Below are positions 1-7,999 of a DNA stretch of 64,000 nucleotides, piece after piece. Origin of the DNA: Streptomyces sp. MUM 203J (lineage in GTDB: Bacteria > Actinomycetota > Actinomycetes > Streptomycetales > Streptomycetaceae). The stretch's first letter is position 1, and the number at the start of each line of letters is the position of its first letter. Where the stretch lies: assembly GCF_022414595.1 (NCBI RefSeq), contig NZ_JADWYO010000034.1, positions 1 through 64,000 on the forward strand. The letters are read 5' to 3'. The notes beneath the pieces are model-generated. The model ran no database searches, had not been told where the DNA came from, and worked only from the letters and a program-made list of their open reading frames with translations. Position numbers and translations under genes: made by a program.

Positions 1-97
1 CGGGAACGCCTGCCGGGCGGGGGCCGTCGAGCGCCGGGCCGCCCGGAGCCGGGTCCTTGGACACCGGATCCGGGGAAACCGGTTGTGGTGTCATGGG

Positions 98-1114
98 TCA
101 GACCAGCCCCACGTCCTGGAGCATCTCCAGGGTCTCCTTGAGCGACTCCAGCTTGCCGAGGTCGATCTGCGGGGACTGGAGCGAGTCGAGCGACGGCACG
201 CCCTCGGCGGGCTTCATGCCGGCGGTCAGCGGGTATTCCTTGGTCTCCTCCGCGAAGTACTGCTGCGCCTCGTCCGACAGGAAGAACGCGGCTGCCTTCT
301 GCGCGTACTCCGCCTGCTTCTTGTCGGCGGCCTTCAGGACGCCCACGCCCGCGACGTTGACCAGGCCGCCCGGGTCGCCGTCCGGCAGGTAGTGGATCTT
401 CGCGGTCTGCTTGTCCGCGCCCTCCTCGGCGGCCTTCTCGTACCAGTAGTAGTGGTTGATCAGGCCGAGCGAGACCTCGCCGGAGTCGACGGCGGCCAGC
501 ACGTTGAGGTTGTTGTCGTACGCCTTGGGCTGGTTGGCCTTCAGCCCCTTCAGCCAGGTGCGGGTGGCCTCGTCGCCCTCCAGGACGCGCATCCCGGTGA
601 CGAACGACTGGAAGGAGGCGTTGGCGGGCGCGTAGCCGATCTTGCCCTTCCATTCGGGCTTCACCAGGTCGTGGACGCTGTCCGGCGGCGTCTGTACCTT
701 GCCCGGGTGGTAGGCGAGGACGCGTACGCGGCCGCTCGTGCCGACCCAGTCGCCGCCCGCGCCGCGGTGCGAGGGGCCGACCTTGTCCAGGGTGGTCTTC
801 GGGAGCGGCGCCAGCAGGCCCTCGGTGGCCAGGGCGCCGAGGGCTCCGGCGTCCTGCGAGAAGAACAGCCCTGCCTCGGTCTTGCCGCCCTCCTCCAGGA
901 GCTGCGCGGACAGCTCGGCGCTGCCTCCGTAACGCACCTCCACCTTCGCGTCCAGCTCCTCCTCCAGCTTCTCGATGAGCGGCTTCACGAGGTTCTCGTT
1001 GCGGCCGGAGTAGATGACGAGGTCGGCCGGTTCACTGCTGCACGCCGAGAGGAGGGGGAAGAGCAGACCGGCCGCCGCGACGGTGGCGATGCGGGTCAGG
1101 GAACGGCGGCGCAT
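98..1114 (-). CDS. Iron(III) ABC transporter substrate-binding lipoprotein
   Basis: Predicted extracytoplasmic ferric-ion binding protein of the FutA/FbpA type, 338 aa, the usual length. A lipoprotein signal peptide occupies residues 1-24 with lipobox LLSAC and lipidated Cys25. The mature part opens with LVIYSGRNENLVKPL, typical of this family, and carries a tyrosine-rich NHYYWYEK segment where the family places its iron-ligating tyrosines. The ATG follows a purine-rich AGAAAGG. A DmdR1/IdeR-type iron box lies about 65 bases upstream, so it is probably derepressed under iron starvation. Permease and ATPase genes are expected beyond the left edge, which I cannot see. Confidence 0.88.
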   Translation of the reverse strand: MRRRSLTRIATVAAAGLLFPLLSACSSEPADLVIYSGRNENLVKPLIEKLEEELDAKVEVRYGGSAELSAQLLEEGGKTEAGLFFSQDAGALGALATEGLLAPLPKTTLDKVGPSHRGAGGDWVGTSGRVRVLAYHPGKVQTPPDSVHDLVKPEWKGKIGYAPANASFQSFVTGMRVLEGDEATRTWLKGLKANQPKAYDNNLNVLAAVDSGEVSLGLINHYYWYEKAAEEGADKQTAKIHYLPDGDPGGLVNVAGVGVLKAADKKQAEYAQKAAAFFLSDEAQQYFAEETKEYPLTAGMKPAEGVPSLDSLQSPQIDLGKLESLKETLEMLQDVGLV

Positions 1115-1177
1115 GGAGGGCCTTTCTGGATCCAGAGCAAAAGGATCAAGCCAGGGAACTGTGAACGATCTATAAAT

Positions 1178-1195
1178 AAGGTAAAGCTAACCTCA
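1178..1195 (-). promoter_or_regulatory. Iron box (DmdR1/IdeR-type operator) for the iron-binding lipoprotein
   Basis: Read on the minus strand the site is TGAGGTTAGCTTTACCTT, an imperfect palindrome close to the actinobacterial iron-box consensus TTAGGTTAGGCTNACCTAA. It lies in the AT-rich part of the divergent intergenic region, about 65 bases upstream of the lipoprotein start, where a DtxR-family repressor loaded with Fe(II) would block the promoter. Confidence 0.75.
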
Positions 1196-1284
1196 CCGTC
1201 AACCGGGCGGTGATAACGGATCAGGCACGCGCGCCCGATCTGTGCCGCTGTGGCCGTTCTGTGACTCGGGGGTGTCTTTTCAGC

Positions 1285-1303
1285 CAGGTAAGCCTTGCCT
1301 AAG
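1285..1303 (+). promoter_or_regulatory. Second iron box, for the rightward acyl-ligase fusion gene
   Basis: CAGGTAAGCCTTGCCTAAG is a second iron-box-like palindrome (AGGTAAG / CTTGCCT). It ends only 8 bases before the GTG start of the next gene. This implies that the promoter abuts the start codon and that the transcript has a very short or absent leader. Together with the other box, both divergent genes appear to be under iron control. Confidence 0.7.
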
Positions 1304-1311
1304 ATTCCGGC

Positions 1312-4017
1312 GTGCTTCCCCCAGATCTGCTCCCGGACGTCCGAGCCGCCGTCCCCTTCGCCCGTCGGCTCGCCGCGTTCGGAGAACGGCCGGCCCTGCT
1401 CACCGCCGACACCGAGATCACTTACCGTGACCTCGCCCGCCGCGTGGACGAGACCGCCGAGCGCCTCGGCCCGCGCCGCCGCCTGGTGCTGCTCGCCGGT
1501 GCGAACACGCCCGACGCGCTCGTCACCCACCTGGCCGCCCTGTCCGCCGGGCACCCCGTGCTCCTCGTCCCCGGCGACCATCCGGAGGCCCTGCGCGCCC
1601 TCACCACCGCCTACGACCCCGACGTCGTCGCGGCTCCCGGGGCCGACGGCGGCTGGGCCCTCGAGGAGCGGCGCCCCGGCACCGCCCACGAGCTGCACCC
1701 CGACCTGGCGCTGCTGCTCAGCACCTCCGGCTCCACCGGCTCACCCAAACTGGTCCGGCTCTCACACGAGAACGTCCAGTCCAACGCCGAGGCCATCGCC
1801 CGCTACCTGGACATCCGCCCCGACGACCGGGCCGCCACCACGCTCCCGCCGCACTACTGCTACGGCCTGTCCGTCGTCCACAGTCATCTGCTGCGCGGCG
1901 CGGGGCTGGTCCTCACCGACCTCTCCGTCGCGGACCGCTGTTTCTGGGACCTGTTCCGCGCCGCCCGGGCGACCACGTTCGCGGGTGTCCCGTACACCTT
2001 CGACCTGCTCGACCGCACCGGCTTCGCCGACCTGGACCTGCCGCACCTGCGGTATGTCACCCAGGCCGGCGGACGGCTCGCACCCGAGCGCGTCGCCCGC
2101 TACGCCGAGCTGGGCCGCCGCCGCGGCTGGGACCTGTACGTCATGTACGGGCAGACCGAGGCCACCGCGCGGATGGCCTACCTGCCGCCGGACCGTGTCC
2201 TCGAACACCCGCACGCCATCGGCGTCCCCGTCCCCGGCGGCGCCTTCCGGCTCCGGCCGCACCCCGACTGGGACGAGCCCGGCACCGGCGAGCTGGTCTA
2301 CCAGGGCCCCAACGTCATGCTCGGCTACGCCGAGACCCCCGCCGACCTCGCCCTCGGCCGCACCGTCGACGAACTGCGCACGGGGGACATCGGCCGCGTC
2401 GTCACCGGCGCCGACGGCGGCACCGGAATCCGGGGCGACGGCCCCGGACGCGAACAGCCGCTGTACGAGATCGTCGGCCGCGTCAGCCGGTTCGCGAAGA
2501 TCCTCGGCCTGCGCGTCGACCCCCAGCAGGTCGAGGCCACCCTCGCCGAGCACGGCGTCACCGCCCTGGCCGCCGGGGCCGACGACGCGCTGACCGTCGC
2601 CGTGGCCCCGGGCGCCGACCCCGCCGCCGTACGCCGCCTGGTCACCGCCGGGTGCGGACTGCCGTCCCGCGCCGTCCACGTCCACCCGCTGCCCGAACTG
2701 CCCCGCCTGGCCAACGGCAAGCCCGACTACCGGACCGTGCGGGCCCTGGGGCCCGCGCCCGTGGAGGCGGCCGAGGACGCCTCCGACCTGCGCCTGCTGT
2801 ACGCGCGGATCCTCGACCACCCGGACGTCACCGAGGACGACAGCTTCGTCGGTCTGGGCGGAGACTCCCTCTCGTACGTCGAGATGTCCCTGCGCCTGGA
2901 GGAGACGCTCGGCGGTCTCCCCGCCGACTGGCACACCCTGCCCATCCGCGACCTGCGGGCCCGGGCTGCGCAGCCCGGGCCCGCGGAGACGTCCACGCCT
3001 GAACGCCCCGGCAGATTCCCGGGGCTGCGGCGCCCGGTGGCGCGCCGGATCGAGACCAGCGTCGCCCTGCGCGCGTTCGCCATCGTCGCCATCGTCGGCT
3101 CCCACATCCCGGTCTTCCACATCAAGGGCGGTGCCCACCTGCTGCTGGCGGTGGCCGGGTTCAACCTGGCCCGCTTCCACCTCACCTCCGCCGTACGGAA
3201 GGAGCGGGTCCTGAGGGTCCTGCGCGGCGTCGCCCGGGTCGCCGTGCCCAGCGCCGTGTGGATCGCCCTGGCCTGGCTGTTCACCGAGGACTACCGGCTG
3301 GCCGCGGTGTTCCTGGTCGAGTCCCTGCTGCCGCCGCGCGAAGGCCACCTCGCCGCGTTCTGGTTCATCGACACCCTGGTCGTCCTGCTGCTCGCCTCCG
3401 CCGCCCTGCTGGCCCTCCCGGCCGTCGACCGGCTCGAACGGCGCTTCCCGTTCGGTCTGCCCATGGCCCTCGTCGCCGTCGGACTCGTCACCCGCTACGA
3501 CCTGCCGGGCCTCAGGGACCACACCTACCTTCCGGCGGCGGCCGTCGTGCCCTGGCTGTTCGCCCTCGGCTGGTCCGCCGCCCGGGCCACCCGCGTGTGG
3601 CAGCGGCTGCTGGTCACCGCCGTGGCCCTGGCCACGGTGCCCGGCTTCTTCGGGGACGAGCCCGCCCGCGAGGCGCTCATCCTGGCGGGCTTCGCACTCC
3701 TGGTGTGGGTGCCGTCGCTGCCCAGCGTCCCGCTCGTCAACCGGGTCGCGGGCGTCCTGGCGGGGAGCTCCATGTACATCTACCTGACACACTGGCAGGT
3801 GTTCCCGCGTGTCGACCACATATCCGGCTGGTTCGCCCTCGCCGCCTCCCTTGCGGCGGGTGTCGCCTACAGCAGGCTGGCGGCCCGGGTGGGAAGGTCC
3901 GGGCCCGTGCGGCGGCTGAGGGCGAGCCTCCTCCCGGCCCGCGCGGACGCCCGTGCGGGCACGGGCGAGGAGCCGGGCAGGAGCACGGCCCGGCAGACAG
4001 GCCAGGGCATGCGCTAG
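1312..4017 (+). CDS. Adenylation-carrier-membrane acyltransferase fusion protein, iron-regulated
   Basis: A 901-aa three-part protein. Residues 1-440 form an AMP-forming acyl/amino-acid ligase (P-loop STSGSTGSPK near 137-146; YGQTEATARMAY near 279). Residues about 490-550 form a carrier domain with GLGGDSLSYVEM, Ser519 being the expected phosphopantetheine attachment site. From about 580 to 870 there is an acyltransferase-3-like integral membrane domain beginning SVALRAFAIVAIVGSH with about ten hydrophobic segments. The architecture suggests that an acid is activated, loaded on the carrier and handed to the membrane enzyme for transfer to an acceptor at the membrane. The iron box at the start suggests a role in iron acquisition such as siderophore or envelope acylation. 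The substrate is unknown. The GTG start gives almost no leader. It ends at a CTAG shared with the convergent neighbour. Confidence 0.8.
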   Translation: MLPPDLLPDVRAAVPFARRLAAFGERPALLTADTEITYRDLARRVDETAERLGPRRRLVLLAGANTPDALVTHLAALSAGHPVLLVPGDHPEALRALTTAYDPDVVAAPGADGGWALEERRPGTAHELHPDLALLLSTSGSTGSPKLVRLSHENVQSNAEAIARYLDIRPDDRAATTLPPHYCYGLSVVHSHLLRGAGLVLTDLSVADRCFWDLFRAARATTFAGVPYTFDLLDRTGFADLDLPHLRYVTQAGGRLAPERVARYAELGRRRGWDLYVMYGQTEATARMAYLPPDRVLEHPHAIGVPVPGGAFRLRPHPDWDEPGTGELVYQGPNVMLGYAETPADLALGRTVDELRTGDIGRVVTGADGGTGIRGDGPGREQPLYEIVGRVSRFAKILGLRVDPQQVEATLAEHGVTALAAGADDALTVAVAPGADPAAVRRLVTAGCGLPSRAVHVHPLPELPRLANGKPDYRTVRALGPAPVEAAEDASDLRLLYARILDHPDVTEDDSFVGLGGDSLSYVEMSLRLEETLGGLPADWHTLPIRDLRARAAQPGPAETSTPERPGRFPGLRRPVARRIETSVALRAFAIVAIVGSHIPVFHIKGGAHLLLAVAGFNLARFHLTSAVRKERVLRVLRGVARVAVPSAVWIALAWLFTEDYRLAAVFLVESLLPPREGHLAAFWFIDTLVVLLLASAALLALPAVDRLERRFPFGLPMALVAVGLVTRYDLPGLRDHTYLPAAAVVPWLFALGWSAARATRVWQRLLVTAVALATVPGFFGDEPAREALILAGFALLVWVPSLPSVPLVNRVAGVLAGSSMYIYLTHWQVFPRVDHISGWFALAASLAAGVAYSRLAARVGRSGPVRRLRASLLPARADARAGTGEEPGRSTARQTGQGMR

Positions 4018-5132
4018 ACGGCGGGCTCCGCGTACAGCCCGCCCTCCCGCGAGCCCACGCGTACGCCGAATCCCCGGCTCACCCGGTCCAGAGTCGTCCG
4101 CACCCACCCGCGCTCATCCTCCGACGCCTCCTCCAGCCGCAGCCGCCGGGCCCGCAGCGGAACCATCCGCAGCCCCCTCAGCGCGCCGGTGTCCCGGGCC
4201 AGCGCCGCGAAGTACAGCAGCCGCAGCTCGTCCCGGTACTCCGGGTAGCCGCCGATGCCCTCGTAGTCGTCGATCAGATCGCCGCACCCGTACAGCACCA
4301 GCCGTCCCTCGTACACCTCCACCGGGCGCGGGTGGTGCGACGAGTGGCCGTGCACCACGTCCACCCCGCCCTCCACCAGCGCGTGCGCGAACTCCACCTG
4401 GCTCCGCGGCACGCCGTACCCCCAGTTCGAGCCCCAGTGCACGGACACCACCACCAGGTCGCCGGGCCGCCGCACCTCCCGTATCCGCCGCACCACCTGC
4501 CCCGCGGTCGCGCCCGACGCCACCGGGACGTACGCGACCCCCGGGGTGCCGGGCGCCGCCGCCCAGTCGGGCGGGATGCCGCTGGACGGCATACCGCACC
4601 CGAACACCAGCACCCGAGGGCCGAGCCCGGGCAGCGGCACCGCGGCGGGGCGCCACGCCCCGGCCGCGTCCCGCCCCGCGCCCGTCACCGGCAGGCCCGC
4701 AGCGGCCAGCGCGTCCAGGGTGTCCAGCAGGCCACGGCGGCCGAAGTCCAGGACGTGGTTGTTGGCCAGTACCGTCACGTCCGGGCGGGCCACCGCCAGG
4801 GACGGCAGGTTCTCCGGGGTCATCCGGTAGTGCACGCCCTTGCCGTACGCGACGTCGTCCCCGCGCGTCACGCTGGTCTCCAGGTTCACCACGCGCAGGT
4901 CCGGTGCCGCCTCGTCGAGCAGCCGCAGCGCCGCACCCCACGGCCAGGCCCAGTCCACCGGGCGCCGCACCGGCCCGTTCACCGCCTCGGCCAGCTCCAC
5001 GTAGGAGCGCGCGTCCCGGACGTACTCCTCCCACAGCGTGGGGTCGCCCGGGTGCGGCAGGACCTGGTCGACTCCGCGGCCGAGCATCACATCGCCGCAG
5101 AGGAACAGGGTCACATCCGGCTCCCCGCGCAT
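4014..5132 (-). CDS. CapA-family (poly-gamma-glutamate synthesis-like) phosphoesterase
   Basis: 372 aa with the ordered motifs of the PGA_cap/CapA metallophosphoesterase-like family: LFLCGDVMLGRGVD near the N-terminus, VNLETSVT, ANNHVLDFG, VHWGSNWG and finally VVHGHSSHHPRPVEVYEGRLVLYGCGDL. The Asp/His/Asn residues of these motifs form the metal site in relatives. There is no signal peptide or N-terminal membrane anchor, so it is probably cytoplasmic, unlike Bacillus CapA. The gene converges on the preceding fusion gene, and the two stop codons share the bases CTAG. Actual substrate unknown. Confidence 0.8.
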   Translation of the reverse strand: MRGEPDVTLFLCGDVMLGRGVDQVLPHPGDPTLWEEYVRDARSYVELAEAVNGPVRRPVDWAWPWGAALRLLDEAAPDLRVVNLETSVTRGDDVAYGKGVHYRMTPENLPSLAVARPDVTVLANNHVLDFGRRGLLDTLDALAAAGLPVTGAGRDAAGAWRPAAVPLPGLGPRVLVFGCGMPSSGIPPDWAAAPGTPGVAYVPVASGATAGQVVRRIREVRRPGDLVVVSVHWGSNWGYGVPRSQVEFAHALVEGGVDVVHGHSSHHPRPVEVYEGRLVLYGCGDLIDDYEGIGGYPEYRDELRLLYFAALARDTGALRGLRMVPLRARRLRLEEASEDERGWVRTTLDRVSRGFGVRVGSREGGLYAEPAV

Positions 5133-5172
5133 GCCTCCACGGTAGATCCGTCACCCGCCCGTCCGGGAGCCG

Positions 5173-5619
5173 TCAGACCTCCGCCCGGCGTGGGAGGCCC
5201 GCTCCCAGGCCGACCATCACGATGCCCGCCGTGAAGTGCAGCCAGTTGCCGGCCGTGTCGAACGGCACGAAGTTGGCGGTGCCGCCCGGCTCGACGAATC
5301 CGCCGTACAGGGCCAGCGCCACATAGACCAGGCCGCCGATCAGCAGGTACCAGCGGGCCGCGGCGGCCGTGACAAGCGCCGCAGCCACACCGGCGACGCC
5401 GTACACGAGGTGCACGGTGTTGTGCAGCACCGACACCTGGAACAGCCCCAGCAGCTCCGCCGACGATCCGTGGCCGGCGAACTCCAGGCCGTCGCGCCCG
5501 GTGGTCACCCCGGGGACGAAGCCCAGCGTCCCGAGCAGCAGGAACACCACTCCCACCAGGAGGGCGGCGTACTGCACGGGCGCGCGGGGCGCGGCCCTCC
5601 TGCCGCGTGCGCTGGTCAT
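5173..5619 (-). CDS. DUF4383-type small integral membrane protein
   Basis: 148 aa, four hydrophobic segments: YAALLVGVVFLLLGTLGFV, a central VSVLHNTVHLVYGVAGV segment, WYLLIGGLVYVALALYG and WLHFTAGIVMVGLG. The pattern with HNxVHL and NWLHF matches DUF4383 proteins, which are common in actinobacteria and of unknown function. The ATG at 5619 was chosen because upstream codons lack the domain and overlap the divergent PIG-L promoter region. It lies 40 bases downstream of the capA-like gene and may share its transcript. Confidence 0.75.
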   Translation of the reverse strand: MTSARGRRAAPRAPVQYAALLVGVVFLLLGTLGFVPGVTTGRDGLEFAGHGSSAELLGLFQVSVLHNTVHLVYGVAGVAAALVTAAAARWYLLIGGLVYVALALYGGFVEPGGTANFVPFDTAGNWLHFTAGIVMVGLGAGLPRRAEV

Positions 5620-5721
5620 GCCGCCGCGAGTACCCCGGCCCGCCCGCCCCACACCCACGACCTCCGCGACCCGGACCGTGCCCGCACCCGGTTCCGTCGC
5701 CCCCGCCCGTATCCTGCGCGC

Positions 5722-6486
5722 ATGAACGACCGGAAGACCGAACCGACGTCCCGTCAGCTGGACCCGCTCACGCCCATGCCCGAGGACTGGCGGCGCGCCC
5801 TCGCCGTCGTCGCGCACCCCGACGACCTGGAGTACGGCTGCTCGGCGGCTGTGGCCACCTGGACCGACGCCGGACGGGAGGTGGCGTACGTCCTCGCCAC
5901 CCGCGGCGAGGCGGGCATCGACAGCCTCCCGCCCGCCGAGTGCGCCCCGCTGCGGGAGCAGGAGCAGCGGGCGAGCGCGGCGGTCGTCGGGGTCGGCACG
6001 GTGGAGTTCCTGGACCACCGGGACGGCGTCGTCCAGTACGGGCTCGCGCTGCGGCGTGACATCGCCGCCGCGATCCGGCGCCACCGGCCCGAACTCGTCC
6101 TGACCCTCAATCACCGCGACACCTGGGGCGGGACCGCCTGGAACACGCCCGACCACGTGGCGGTCGGCAGGGCCACGCTCGACGCCGCGGCCGACGCGGG
6201 CAACCGGTGGATCTTCCCCGAACTGACCGAGCAGGGCCTCGACCCGTGGGACGGTGTCCGCTGGGTGGCCGTCGCCGGGTCCGCCGCTCCCACGCACGCG
6301 GTGGACGCCCGGCCGGGGCTGGAGCGGGGCGTGCGCTCGCTGCTGGAGCACCGGACGTATATCGAGGTCCTCACCGACCAGGACCCGGAGACGTACTGCC
6401 GCAGGTTCGTCGGCGGCCACGCCGAGGCGGCGGCCGAGCGGTTCGGGGGAGTGCCCGCGGTGACCTTCGAGCTGTTCGCCCGCTGA
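5722..6486 (+). CDS. PIG-L/LmbE-family zinc deacetylase
   Basis: 254 aa. The N-terminal AVVAHPDDLEYGCSAAVATW holds the HPDD zinc-binding signature of GlcNAc-PI de-N-acetylases and mycothiol-pathway MshB/Mca relatives. TRGEAG and a downstream H-containing NTPDHVAVGRATLDA complete the family pattern. Enzymes of this type hydrolyse an N-acetyl group from a glycoconjugate. Which one cannot be told here; the gene is not next to other mycothiol genes. ATG at 5722 is the first codon preceding a credible N-terminus. Confidence 0.82.
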   Translation: MNDRKTEPTSRQLDPLTPMPEDWRRALAVVAHPDDLEYGCSAAVATWTDAGREVAYVLATRGEAGIDSLPPAECAPLREQEQRASAAVVGVGTVEFLDHRDGVVQYGLALRRDIAAAIRRHRPELVLTLNHRDTWGGTAWNTPDHVAVGRATLDAAADAGNRWIFPELTEQGLDPWDGVRWVAVAGSAAPTHAVDARPGLERGVRSLLEHRTYIEVLTDQDPETYCRRFVGGHAEAAAERFGGVPAVTFELFAR

Positions 6487-6559
6487 GCACCCGCTGGGCG
6501 GGAGGGCGCCCGGCGAGGGGGCGGCCGTGCGGCGGCTCCGTCACACATCGGGCGTGTCC

Positions 6560-7312
6560 CAGGCGACGTTGACCTCGCCGGGCCCTGGTCGGAGACGAGC
6601 ATCGAGCGCTGGAGGCGCCGCAGGGCGGGGAGGGCTCCAGGCCGAACTCCTTGACCAGGCCGGCGCGCACCCTGTGGCAGACCCCGAGCGCCTCCGGGCG
6701 CAGCCCCGCCCGGTGCAGGGCGGGCATCGGGTGTGCGCACAGGCCCTCGTGCGTGGGGTGCCGGGCGATGACGCCCCGCAGCTCGCCCAGGAGTTCATGG
6801 CGGCGGCCCAGACGCGGATCGGCGTCGATCCGGCGGTCCAGGAGGTTGAGACGGGTCTCCTCCAGCTCCTCGACCTCTCGCTGGAGGTGGTGGCCGGTGC
6901 GGATGCCGGACAGCGCCTCCCCGCGCCAGAGCGCCGGGGCCTTCGCGAAGGCGTCGGAGGCGGCCTGGAAGTCGCCCTGCTCGCGGGCACGCTACCCGGC
7001 CGCCGCGTATGTCTCGAACCGCCGCAGCGCCACCCCGTCGTCGGCTGCCCTCAGCACGTAGCCGTCGGACTCGGTGGCCAGGACGAGCGGGGACCCGGCG
7101 GCCCGCGCCATGCGCTTGCACACCTCCTGGACGTACGCATGGTCGGCGGTCCTGGCGCAGGCCGGGGCCTTCTTGGTCCACACTTCCCGAATGATCACGG
7201 AGACCGGAACGAACCGGTTGGCCCGCACGGCGAGCAGCGCTTTGGCCTTGGGCGCCGCGGGGACCACGGAGAGCGCGCCCTGGGAAACCCTCAGCGGGCC
7301 GAGCACATCCAC
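6560..7312 (-). pseudogene. SARP-family transcriptional activator, broken by two frameshifts
   Basis: The 5' part (GTG at 7312 down to 6992) encodes a SARP DNA-binding domain: MDVLGPLRVSQGALSVVP, then VIIREVWTKKAP and LATESDGYVL. It hits TAG just after RRFETYAAAG. A shifted frame resumes at once as RAREQGDFQAASDAFAKA, WRGEALSGI and EELEETRLNLLDRRIDADP, a recognisable bacterial transcriptional activation domain, down to VKEFGLEPSP. A second shift near 6625 moves ALRRLQRSMLVSD to the third frame. This is a dead relative of the AfsR/DnrI pathway-specific activators that often sit beside antibiotic clusters. It lies about 0.7 kb outside sioA. Confidence 0.8.
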
Positions 7313-7392
7313 GTACGTCGCTTCCCTCAGTCGATCAGTGAGCTTCTTCTAGCGGGCCGCTGATCAGGTGACGGTCCACAAGACGCAACGAG

Positions 7393-7454
7393 CGAGGCCC
7401 CCGAGCTGTTGATCGGGATGTCTGACGTCTCAATCACGTTGCCCGGGGGCCTCG
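7393..7454. repeat. 11-bp perfect inverted repeat flanking the transposase relic start
   Basis: CGAGGCCCCCG at 7393-7403 is matched by CGGGGGCCTCG at 7444-7454, separated by 40 bases. The right arm extends to CTCGTTG, whose complement CAACGAG also precedes the left arm with a 4-base duplication. It directly precedes the relic transposase reading frame and may be an IS end or a read-through-blocking terminator. Confidence 0.4.
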
Positions 7455-7800
7455 TTGGTCATCTGTCCCGCCGCACTCGACCTGCCGCGTGCGCTCGTGG
7501 AGCGGGTCACCATGCTCATCGTCACCCGTGAGGGCGACCGGCGCTGCAAGTTGCGCCCCTCGCAGCGCGCGATGGTGGCACTGGTGCACCTGCGCGAGGT
7601 TCTCCCCGAGGCCGAGCAGGCCGCCGTCCTGCAGGCCGTCCTCGAAACCACAAGCCCTGCGACCTGGGACTTTCCGGTCAGCTGTGGACGCGGGGGCTGA
7701 TTGGCGAGCTGATCCTCAAGCTGCACCAGGTCCGCTTCGTCGAGCCGGGGGCACGTACCTCGAACGCTGGGGCGCTGAACCGGCCCGCGTGGGTCCGGTG
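7455..7800 (+). pseudogene. Composite transposase relic (IS5-like N-terminus joined to IS630-like HTH)
   Basis: From TTG 7455, about 45 codons (ALDLPRALVERVTMLIVTREGD, RAMVALVHLRE) resemble the N-terminus of a common Streptomyces DDE transposase with a helix-turn-helix. The frame then runs into EAEQAAVLQAVLE and stops at 7700. Another frame over 7660-7790 reads DLGLSGQLWTRGLIGELI and KLHQVRF, and a third reads GGTYLERWGAEPARVG. These are the pattern of an IS630-type winged-helix region split by frameshifts. No catalytic DDE domain survives. Family naming is from pattern memory only. Confidence 0.5.
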
Positions 7801-7999
7801 ATTCGGTGGCCGAGTTCGTCGCCGGCCGCCGGAAGGGGTGTGTGGCAGCGTTGGGTGAGCCCGGCTGCGGAAGGGCAAGCCGGCGTGCCGGGCCGTCGCC
7901 CAGGCGGTGAAGGCGGACCTGGAGGCAGGCGGTGCCGAGCACGTCAACCAGTGCATGTCCGGCGCCGGTATAGCGGCGGTCTGATCAGGAGAGCCTGGC

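Noticed and set aside
1125..1136. 12-bp palindrome TCTGGATCCAGA before the lipoprotein start
   Set aside because: It lies between the iron box and the start codon, but one isolated 12-base palindrome has no known factor and may be chance.
83..1213. Long plus-strand open frame opposite the iron-binding lipoprotein gene
   Set aside because: Its translation is Val/Arg/Gly-rich with no domain, while the minus strand encodes a clear lipoprotein with an iron box. It is a GC-bias shadow.
1762..4107. 781-codon minus-strand open frame antisense to the acyl-ligase fusion
   Set aside because: Composition is Gly/Asp/Gln-rich low complexity without motifs; the plus strand carries three recognisable domains.
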